The position numbers and the translations under genes were made by a program. From Acidimicrobiaceae bacterium (lineage in GTDB: Bacteria; Actinomycetota; Acidimicrobiia; Acidimicrobiales; RAAP-2), in the NCBI GenBank assembly GCA_027315315.1, contig DAHUYG010000063.1:1-38556 (forward strand): 38,556 nucleotides of DNA, read 5' to 3'. Positions 8,332-14,435 of this stretch are shown here, in pieces; positions within the stretch are counted from its first letter, which is position 1; every line of letters starts with the position of its first letter. The notes beneath the pieces are model-generated. The model worked only from the letters and a program-made list of their open reading frames with translations. It was not told the DNA's origin and made no database searches.

Positions 8332-9189
8332 ATGCACGTCGGCGTCGTCTTCCCACAGATCGAGCTCGGGTCGGATCGGGGCGCGGTGCGCGCCTACGCC
8401 GAGGCCGTCAACGGGCTCGGATTCCATCACCTGCTCGCCTACGACCACGTCGTGGGCGCCGATCCGGCCGTCCACCGGGGGTGGAGCGGGCCCTACAGCA
8501 TCGTCGACCCCTTCCATGAGCCGATGGTCCTCTTCGGCTTCCTGGCCGGCATCACCGAGCTGGAGCTGGTCTCGGGGATCATCATCGCCCCCCAACGCCA
8601 GACCGTGCTCCTCGCGAAGCAAGCCGCCGAGGTCGATGTTTTGAGCGGTGGTCGCCTGCGGCTCGGTATCGGCATCGGATGGAATGCCCTCGAGTACGAG
8701 GCGTTGGGCAAGGAATTCTCGAACCGGGCCACTCGCGTCGAGGAGCAGGTGGAACTGATGCGGCGCCTGTGGACCGAGGAGAGCGTCACCTTCGAGGGGA
8801 CCTACGAGCAGACGCTCGGTGTCGGGCTCCTCCCGATGCCCGTCCAGCGCCCCATCCCGATCTGGTTCGGGGGGATCGCCCCGAGCGCGCTCCGACGGAT
8901 CGGTCGCCTGGCCGACGGGTGGTTCCCGCTCGTGCGCTTCGGCCCCGAGCTCGAAGGGGCGCTGACAATCGTCCAGGACAGCGCAAGGGCCGCGGGGCGG
9001 CCACCACTCCCCTTCGAGGGCCGGATCCAGCTGACGGCCGACGCCGACAAGGTCGAGAAGCACCTCGCGGGCTGGCGGGAGATCGGCGCCAGTCACGTCT
9101 CGATGGACACGATGCGCCTCGGATTCGGGTCCGTCGAACAGCACATCGCCGCGCTGAGCCGGGCCGCCGAGGTGGTCTTCGGGCGGTGA
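8332..9189 (+). CDS. LLM-class F420-dependent oxidoreductase
   Basis: 285 aa from ATG 8332. A luciferase-like TIM barrel: opening strand HVGVVFPQ, 'GFHHLLAYDHVVG', the conserved glycine-rich stretch GGRLRLGIGIGWNALEYEALG, and PIPIWFGG. This pattern fits the group of actinobacterial LLM oxidoreductases thought to use coenzyme F420 (probably TIGR03619). The substrate is unknown. It lies 34 bases downstream of the secreted propeller gene, with a weak ribosome-binding site, and is followed by a perfect 16-base GC palindrome (9194-9209) that could terminate the transcript. Confidence 0.88.
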   Translation: MHVGVVFPQIELGSDRGAVRAYAEAVNGLGFHHLLAYDHVVGADPAVHRGWSGPYSIVDPFHEPMVLFGFLAGITELELVSGIIIAPQRQTVLLAKQAAEVDVLSGGRLRLGIGIGWNALEYEALGKEFSNRATRVEEQVELMRRLWTEESVTFEGTYEQTLGVGLLPMPVQRPIPIWFGGIAPSALRRIGRLADGWFPLVRFGPELEGALTIVQDSARAAGRPPLPFEGRIQLTADADKVEKHLAGWREIGASHVSMDTMRLGFGSVEQHIAALSRAAEVVFGR

Positions 9190-9193
9190 CCCG

Positions 9194-9209
9194 GGCCCGC
9201 GCGCGGGCC
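9194..9209. terminator. GC palindrome after LLM gene
   Basis: GGCCCGCG followed directly by CGCGGGCC, fully self-complementary, four bases past the LLM stop codon. There is no T-tract. It may be a weak terminator, or simply GC-rich chance sequence. Confidence 0.35.
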
Positions 9210-9243
9210 GAGTGAGCCAGAGGGATCCGCTGGAGCGCGCTGG

Positions 9244-9260
9244 TTACTTGCCGCAAGCAA
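9244..9260. promoter_or_regulatory. Probable MarR operator and promoter
   Basis: TTACTTG-CCG-CAAGCAA is a 17 bp near-perfect inverted repeat (6 of 7 arm positions) in an otherwise GC-rich region. It lies directly before a -10-like TAAGAT (9262-9267) and the marR start at 9278. Size and position fit a MarR dimer site giving autorepression of the marR-exporter pair. The transcript would be nearly leaderless. That MarR binds here is inference. Confidence 0.6.
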
Positions 9261-9277
9261 CTAAGATGGGTTCCGTC

Positions 9278-9757
9278 ATGACCCCTCCCACCACCGTCGA
9301 GGCTCCGATCGACGCACTCGGCACCAGCATGCAGGCCTTCGGCCGCATGGTGGCCCAGGGTCGCGTCCTCGAGTCGGTGCTCAGGCGAACCCGGATCGAT
9401 CTCAGCCGGGCCGACTTCGGCCTGTTGAAGATCCTGATCGAGGCCCACGGAGGCGTTCGGCCGGGCGACCTCGCGGATCGCCTCGCCGTCGACGCCCCGA
9501 CCGTCACGCGCCGGGTCCAACACCTAGAGACCCGGGGCCTCGTTCGGCGGACCGCCGACCCCCTGGACGGCCGCGCGCAGCTCGTGCAGCTGACCCCCGG
9601 CGGCACCCGCATGATCGAACGGGCGATGCATGCCTTCCACGACTGGCTCGAGACCGTGCTCGCCGACTGGAAGGCCTCCGACCGCGACCGTCTGGCCGAA
9701 CTCCTCGCCCGCTTCACCGATGACTGCTACAGGACCCTTGAGTGCCATGGTCACTGA
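9278..9757 (+). CDS. MarR family transcriptional regulator
   Basis: 159 aa from ATG 9278; an in-frame ATG at 9266 overlaps the predicted -10 and is less likely. The winged helix-turn-helix is clear: 'SRADFGLLKILIEAHGGVRPGDLADRL' then 'DAPTVTRRVQHLETRGLVRR' and the wing 'DPLDGRAQLVQLTPGG'. Flanking N- and C-terminal helices form the dimer interface. MarR proteins usually repress adjacent efflux genes until a phenolic or drug-like ligand binds. Its end overlaps the exporter start by 11 bases, so the two are co-translated. Confidence 0.92.
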   Translation: MTPPTTVEAPIDALGTSMQAFGRMVAQGRVLESVLRRTRIDLSRADFGLLKILIEAHGGVRPGDLADRLAVDAPTVTRRVQHLETRGLVRRTADPLDGRAQLVQLTPGGTRMIERAMHAFHDWLETVLADWKASDRDRLAELLARFTDDCYRTLECHGH

Positions 9758-11402
9758 CGCCCAGCAACTGACCGACGCCCCCTCGTTGTCCCCCGAGGCC
9801 ACGGCCGACGCGAAGACGAAGGCCGATAAGCGACGCCTGTACATCGTCCTCGGCGCGCTCATGCTCGGGATGTTCCTGAGCGCACTCGACCAGACCATCG
9901 TCTCCACGGCGCTCCCGACGATCGCGGGCGACCTCCACGGGCTCAACCACCTCTCGTGGGTGGTGACCGCGTACCTGCTCGCCTCGACGATCACGACGCC
10001 GCTGTGGGGCAAGCTGGGCGACCTCTACGGCCGCAAGGCGTTCTACCAGGCCTCGATCGCGATTTTCCTCGTGGGCTCGATGCTGTCCGGCCTCTCTCAC
10101 AACATGCTGGAGCTGATCTCTTTTCGCGCGGTGCAGGGGGTCGGGGCCGGCGGCCTGATGGTGGGTTCCCAGGCAGTCATGGGGGATCTCGTGTCGCCCC
10201 GCGAACGCGGGCGTTACATGGGGTTCTTCGGTGCCGTCTTCGGCGTCTCGAGCATTCTCGGCCCGCTGCTCGGGGGCCTGTTCACCGAGCACCTGTCCTG
10301 GCGATGGGTGTTCTACGTCAACATCCCGCTCGGCATCGTGGCCCTCTTCGTGATCGCCTCGGTGCTCCATCTGCCGAAGCACAAGGTGCAGCACAAGGTC
10401 GACTACCTCGGAACCGCACTCCTCGGCGTGGCCGTCACCGCCATCATCCTCTTGACGACCTGGGGGGGCACCACCTACTCGTGGAACTCGGCACCCATCT
10501 GGGCGCTCGGTGCGCTGACCGTAGTGAGCGTGGCCATCTTCATCTGGCTCGAGCGCCGGGTCCCCGAGCCGCTCATGCCACCGAGCCTCTTCAAGTCGAG
10601 GGTCTTCAACCTGGCGAGCATCGTGGGCTTCATCATCGGCGTCGTGATGTTCGGGGCGATGATCTACCTGCCCCTCTACTTCCAGACGGTCCACGGGGCA
10701 AGCCCGACGAGTTCCGGGCTGCAGATGCTGCCGGTGATCATCGGGATGCTGATCGCGTTCAACATCAGCGGCCAGCTGACCTCGCGACGAGGCAAGTACA
10801 AGGTGTTCCCGATCCTCGGGTGTGCCCTCATCGCCGTCGGCCTCACCCTCCTCTCCACCATGCAGGTCAACACCCCGCTCCTCATCTCGAGCTGCTACAT
10901 GCTGCTGATCGGCCTCGGCGTCGGCTTCGTGATGCAGATCATCGTGGTCATCGTCATGAACGCGGCGCCCCAGGAGCACCTGGGGACGGCCACCTCCAGC
11001 GCGACCTTCTTCCGGTCGATCGGCGGCTCCTTCGGAGTCGCCGTGTTCGGGGCCATCTTCACCAGCCGACTCTTTGTCGAGCTACCCAAGTACCTCCCAG
11101 AGCGCGTGCTCAAGGCAATGAGGGCCGTCTCGGGCGACACGATCGCCAGCAACCCGGCCCAGCTGAACGCCCTTCCTCCCCACATCCACCACGGGTTCGT
11201 CGAGGCGTTCGGGCACTCTTTGACGTTCGTATTCCTCGTCGGGGTCCCCTTCGCCGTCCTCGCTTTCCTGCTGTGCTGGCTCATCCCCGAGGTACCCCTG
11301 CGCGACCGGGCGTTCATCTCGGTCGGGCTGGAGGAGGGGCTCGCCGAGGTCGCCCCGGTCCCCGACCAGCCCGACGCCCATCCCGAGGTGCAGCTGACCT
11401 GA
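9747..11402 (+). CDS. MFS drug exporter, DHA2 (EmrB/QacA) family, 14 TM
   Basis: 551 aa from ATG 9747, a usual length for 14-TM drug:H+ antiporters. The first TM helix carries LDQTIVSTALPTI (DHA2 motif). The loop GKLGDLYGRK is MFS motif A between TM2 and TM3, and 'GVSSILGPLLGGLF' is the motif C-like antiporter segment. Hydrophobic helices continue to 'LVGVPFAVLAFLLCWLIP', followed by an acidic cytoplasmic tail. It is co-expressed with the overlapping marR gene. Likely substrates are lipophilic cations, antibiotics or a self-made metabolite; none can be assigned. Confidence 0.93.
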   Translation: MVTDAQQLTDAPSLSPEATADAKTKADKRRLYIVLGALMLGMFLSALDQTIVSTALPTIAGDLHGLNHLSWVVTAYLLASTITTPLWGKLGDLYGRKAFYQASIAIFLVGSMLSGLSHNMLELISFRAVQGVGAGGLMVGSQAVMGDLVSPRERGRYMGFFGAVFGVSSILGPLLGGLFTEHLSWRWVFYVNIPLGIVALFVIASVLHLPKHKVQHKVDYLGTALLGVAVTAIILLTTWGGTTYSWNSAPIWALGALTVVSVAIFIWLERRVPEPLMPPSLFKSRVFNLASIVGFIIGVVMFGAMIYLPLYFQTVHGASPTSSGLQMLPVIIGMLIAFNISGQLTSRRGKYKVFPILGCALIAVGLTLLSTMQVNTPLLISSCYMLLIGLGVGFVMQIIVVIVMNAAPQEHLGTATSSATFFRSIGGSFGVAVFGAIFTSRLFVELPKYLPERVLKAMRAVSGDTIASNPAQLNALPPHIHHGFVEAFGHSLTFVFLVGVPFAVLAFLLCWLIPEVPLRDRAFISVGLEEGLAEVAPVPDQPDAHPEVQLT

Positions 11403-11421
11403 TCACGTCCTGAGCTGGGTA

Positions 11422-11463
11422 AACCACTAGTAGTGGTTGATGACTACTCTTAGTGGGTAGAGT
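11422..11463. promoter_or_regulatory. Palindrome, spaced repeats and putative promoter
   Basis: AACCACTA-G-TAGTGGTT (11422-11438) is a perfect 17 bp palindrome. The half-site TAGTGG recurs at 11451-11456, exactly 20 bp (two helical turns) from 11431. A -10-like TAGAGT (11458-11463) lies 15 bp after TTGATG (11437-11442). Together this looks like an operator overlapping a promoter for the exported-protein genes downstream. The palindrome could alternatively end the exporter transcript. Confidence 0.5.
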
Positions 11464-12247
11464 CTGCGGAGCGTTCGACCGCCCCGCCACCCCATGTTCG
11501 AAACCCAGCCCACTCCATCCCTTCGACTCTCCCGGCCACTCATCGCGGTGGGCCGCGGTCATCGCTGGCGCGATCCTCCTCCTCCTATCGGCTCGGTCAG
11601 CGGGCGCTGCGACGCTGCCCGAGCTCTCGAACCCGGTCCCGAGCGTGAGCACGACTCTCGGCGACCTCGCCTCGCCCGCGGCCGAGGTTGGCGCAGCGCT
11701 CAGTTCGCCCGATCCGGTGACGGCTCCGCTCGCCACGAGCCTCGGCCAAGTGCTCTCGGCCGCCGGTCCCCTCTCTCCGGCAGCGGCCTCGACCCCCCTC
11801 CCGGGGCTGGCCTCGGCTCTTCCGATCTCCGCATTGCCCGTGGCGCCCCCGCCTGCACCGCGCGTGCTGGGCGACGTGGTGAACCAGGGCCCACAGACCA
11901 CAGCAACTCCACCGGGCGGGTCGCCGTCGGTAACGACCCCCGGCGTGGTCCTCGGCGCCACGGGCAGTGCGGGACTCTTCTCCCCTGCGATTCCGAGGAC
12001 GTCGCGCCCGGCGGGCGGCGACACGGCGCCACTCACACCGGTGCCGGTACCCCGTCATCCGGGCGTGCCCGAACTGCCTCCGAACGCAATGGGTGCCTCT
12101 TCGGCCTTGGGTGTCCATAACGGCGCCCTCGACGCACTCCCCCCGGCGGCCTTGGTGCTGGCATTGCTCGCCGTGGGCGGAGTGCTACTCGAGCACCTGA
12201 GACGCCCGAGGCTCCGATTCGACCTGAGGTTCTCCCCGCCCGGGTAG
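11453..12247 (+). CDS. Ala/Pro/Ser-rich exported protein with C-terminal anchor
   Basis: 264 aa if begun at GTG 11453, the only in-frame start candidate, but that codon overlaps the predicted -10 and has no ribosome-binding site. ATG 11494 lies in another frame, so the true N-terminus is unresolved and a frame error near 11494-11540 is possible. A signal-peptide core is clear (AAVIAGAILLLLSARSAGA). It is followed by about 160 residues rich in Ala, Pro, Ser, Thr and Leu with no domain, then a TM helix (PAALVLALLAVGGVLLEHL) and an Arg-rich tail, the layout of a membrane- or wall-anchored surface protein. No homologous family was recognised. The next exported gene follows after 36 bases. Confidence 0.6.
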   Translation: MGRVCGAFDRPATPCSKPSPLHPFDSPGHSSRWAAVIAGAILLLLSARSAGAATLPELSNPVPSVSTTLGDLASPAAEVGAALSSPDPVTAPLATSLGQVLSAAGPLSPAAASTPLPGLASALPISALPVAPPPAPRVLGDVVNQGPQTTATPPGGSPSVTTPGVVLGATGSAGLFSPAIPRTSRPAGGDTAPLTPVPVPRHPGVPELPPNAMGASSALGVHNGALDALPPAALVLALLAVGGVLLEHLRRPRLRFDLRFSPPG

Positions 12248-12283
12248 CTCGATCGAGCACTCGCAAAGGAGAACACGGTTCAC

Positions 12284-13103
12284 ATGCGTACCTTTATTCG
12301 TCGCGCACTCGTGGGGCTTGGAATCGGGGTGACAGCCTCTATCGGAGGATTGTTCCTTGCCATCGGACCACTTGCCGCGCAAGCGCAATCGACCAACTGC
12401 CTAGTGGCCCCGTCGGGATCCGGATCCGCATCGCCGAACGCGAACAGCGGTTCGGGGTCCACGACCGCGGGCTCCACGGCGAGCCCCAGGGGTTCAGTGA
12501 GCACGGGGCCGGTAGCGCCACCGGGACGACCGGCACCGGGACCGGGACCACAGTTGGTCCGCTGATCTCGATTACGGCACCGATCACGACCACCACATCG
12601 GGTTTGCCTCTCGGTTCGGGCTCGACGACCACGTCGCCTTCGACGGTCACGGTTGGCCAAGGTTCGCAGGTCTCACCGCTGACGACGGCCGGCAGCAACC
12701 CGCTCGTCACCGTGCGCGCTCCGGTCCACGGCGTTCTTCAGACGGCCAATCCGAATTCGGACACGACCGCGGCGACGCCGGCGACTGTCATCATTGGCAG
12801 AGCACAAACCCCAACGCCAACGGCTCGCTCGTGGCGGTGGACACTTCTGTGAGCGCCTCCGGGCTCAGTGCCAACCCATCGGAGACTCCGAGCTCGCCCG
12901 CGAGCACCGCTGGTCAGACGCTGCCCACGAGCAACTCGCCGGCAGGATCCCTCATCAACGTGGGCCAGAGCGGTCTCGGAACAGCGAGCTCCAACGGAGC
13001 GCCCTTGATCAATGTCAACCAGCCCCTCACCGCAACGACTTCAGGGTCGGCCCCTTCGTCGGGTGGCGCGACGAGCATGGTGCCGTTGATCAACATCAGC
13101 TGA
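12284..13103 (+). pseudogene. Exported Ser/Thr/Gly-rich protein gene with two apparent frameshifts
   Basis: ATG 12284 follows a good AAAGGAGA site and opens a signal peptide (MRTFIRRALVGLG...GPLAAQAQ). The frame stops at 12565, but the low-complexity protein continues in the next frame (TVGPLISITAPITTTTSGL...) and, after about 12790, in the third frame (QSTNPNANGSLVAV...) to TGA 13103. Motifs link the pieces: QSTN occurs in the first and third, and 'PLI[SN][IV]..P[IL]T.TTSG' in the second and third. Both shifts have the sense of one missing base. Restoring them gives 822 bases, 273 aa. The G-run at 12505-12508 is a likely first site. It may be a decayed gene or contain sequencing errors. Confidence 0.62.
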
Positions 13104-13134
13104 TGCATTAGGGACAAGCGCCGCCAGCACGGCG

Positions 13135-13173
13135 CGAGGTGGGATCCGTCCCAACGGGACGGATCCCACCTCG
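13135..13173. terminator. 18 bp perfect stem-loop
   Basis: GAGGTGGGATCCGTCCC (13136-13152) is perfectly complementary to 13156-13172 around an AAC loop, and C13135-G13173 extends the stem to 18 bp. It sits 31 bases after the frameshifted exported-protein gene and before the BldD-like regulator. A terminator is the simplest reading despite the missing T-tract. Confidence 0.6.
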
Positions 13174-13222
13174 TCCCGATTCATGCGCGGATGACATGAC
13201 CACCCATCGCGCGCAACAATGT

Positions 13223-13230
13223 GAACGTTC
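13223..13230. promoter_or_regulatory. Short palindrome before BldD-like gene
   Basis: GAACGTTC, a perfect 8 bp palindrome 16 bases upstream of the regulator's start codon, in the place of an autoregulatory site. It does not match the Streptomyces BldD box as I remember it. Weak evidence on its own. Confidence 0.25.
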
Positions 13231-13246
13231 GGAATCGCGAGGTCAT

Positions 13247-13738
13247 ATGGCTGAACGAATAGGCACGGATAGCCAAGACGACGACGCTGGTAGCGCTGCG
13301 TATGCGCGGGCGGTCGGGGCCTGTCTTCGCCGAGCGCGTCAGCAGTTGCGGTTGTCACTCCAAGCGGTCGAGACGATGTCCCAAAAGGAGTTCAAGGCGT
13401 CGGTCCTCGGTGCCTACGAACGCGGCGAGAGATCGATCTCGGTGCCCCGGCTTCAGCGGCTGGCCAGGCTCTACGACATGCCGGTCGACCTCTTGCTACC
13501 CGGGACCGATCGCAAACCCCAGGCGGACGCGGCCTCCTCCCGCGGCCAATCGGGCGAGGCTGGCGTCCAACTCGATGCGATCAGCGGTCCCGAACGCGAA
13601 CTGCTCCACAGGTTCGTGCGGATGATCCAGGCCCAACGGCGCAACGAGGGCTCCGACTCCATTCGCTCCGAGGACATTCGCGCCATCGAGATGTTGCTCG
13701 GTTCGTCAGCCCGGGGTACCCCGGGCGGCCGCAGCTGA
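13247..13738 (+). CDS. BldD-like XRE family regulator
   Basis: 163 aa from ATG 13247 with GAGG upstream. Residues about 20-86 are a helix-turn-helix closely resembling Streptomyces BldD: 'YARAVGACLRRARQQLRLSL..VE..SQ', then VLGAYERGERSISVPRL and 'LARLYDMPVDLLLPGT'. The C-terminal part (about 107-153) also follows BldD (LHRFVRMIQAQRR ... SIRSEDIRAI). In BldD that region binds tetrameric c-di-GMP through RxD-x8-RxxD. Here RxxD is kept (R140-D143), but the first half reads RRN with a two-residue-shorter spacer, so ligand binding may be altered. A GGDEF-EAL protein lies 0.7 kb downstream. BldD homologues act as master regulators of development. Confidence 0.85.
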   Translation: MAERIGTDSQDDDAGSAAYARAVGACLRRARQQLRLSLQAVETMSQKEFKASVLGAYERGERSISVPRLQRLARLYDMPVDLLLPGTDRKPQADAASSRGQSGEAGVQLDAISGPERELLHRFVRMIQAQRRNEGSDSIRSEDIRAIEMLLGSSARGTPGGRS

Positions 13739-13762
13739 CCGCGGTCCGCCCGGTGAACGCTA

Positions 13763-14245
13763 CTAAAGCGCCGCAAGCACCGCTTCGGCCGAACTGACGT
13801 CGAGGCCCGGGTTCGGCTCGACGAAGAGGGACTTCACGACGCCGTCCTCCAGGATCGCTGCGTAGCGCTGTGAGCGGACGCCGAGCCCGAAGCCCGAGCC
13901 GTCCATCTCGAGGCCCATGGCCTTGGTGAAGTCCCCGTTTCCGTCGGCCAGCATCAACACGCTGTCGCCGACTCCCCGGTCCTCGCCCCAGGCGCCCATG
14001 ACGAAGGGGTCGTTGACCGAGACGCAGGCGATCGTCGCCACACCCTTGGCGCGGATCTCGTCGGCCCGCACGACGAAGCCCGGAAGGTGGTGATCGGAGC
14101 AGGTTGGCGTGAAGGCCCCGGGAACCGCGAAGAGCACGACCTTGCCCTTGCCGAGCGCCTCGCTCGAGCTGACCGGCTTCGGACCCTCGCTTGTCATCGT
14201 CCGCAGTTGCACGTCGGGAATCGAGTCGCCGACCGAAATCGCCAT
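13763..14245 (-). CDS. Peroxiredoxin, Prx5/PrxII type
   Basis: 160 aa from ATG 14245 with AAGGAGATCAC directly upstream. Thiol peroxidase of the AhpE-independent Prx5 group: peroxidatic Cys49 lies in PGAFTPTCSDHHLPG, a second Cys74 in 'ACVSVNDPFVM', and the conserved Arg-containing 'GLGVRSQRYAAILEDG' follows. It should reduce H2O2 and organic hydroperoxides in the cytoplasm using a thiol partner (glutaredoxin-, mycoredoxin- or thioredoxin-like). It is convergent with the BldD-like gene and divergent from the GGDEF-EAL gene, so it forms its own unit. Confidence 0.93.
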   Translation of the reverse strand: MAISVGDSIPDVQLRTMTSEGPKPVSSSEALGKGKVVLFAVPGAFTPTCSDHHLPGFVVRADEIRAKGVATIACVSVNDPFVMGAWGEDRGVGDSVLMLADGNGDFTKAMGLEMDGSGFGLGVRSQRYAAILEDGVVKSLFVEPNPGLDVSSAEAVLAAL

Positions 14246-14395
14246 GTGATCTCCTTGATATGGGGGTTCGCCGCCGAGCATATGACCCCTAAAGCGGCTC
14301 CTGGCCAGTTCGCCACGACGAGCACCGAGCTCGTTCACCCCGGCCCGGGAATGGTCCCCGACCTGGGCGAACACCGTCGGTAGGCTTTCGGGGCC

Positions 14396-14409
14396 GGGAG
14401 CACGCTCCC
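14396..14409. promoter_or_regulatory. Inverted repeat upstream of GGDEF-EAL gene
   Basis: GGGAGC-AC-GCTCCC, a perfect 6+6 inverted repeat 26 bases before the start codon and just after a -10-like TAGGCT (14381-14386). A repressor site in the 5' leader is possible; the promoter call is weak. Confidence 0.3.
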
Positions 14410-14435
14410 GCAAGATTGAAACCCAGACGGTGGGT

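Noticed and set aside
11494..12120. ORF from ATG 11494 in another frame
   Set aside because: After its first about 12 residues it becomes Arg/Gly/Pro-rich without a signal peptide; the alternative frame has the signal core and C-terminal anchor. It is kept only as a possible true start if a frame error exists.
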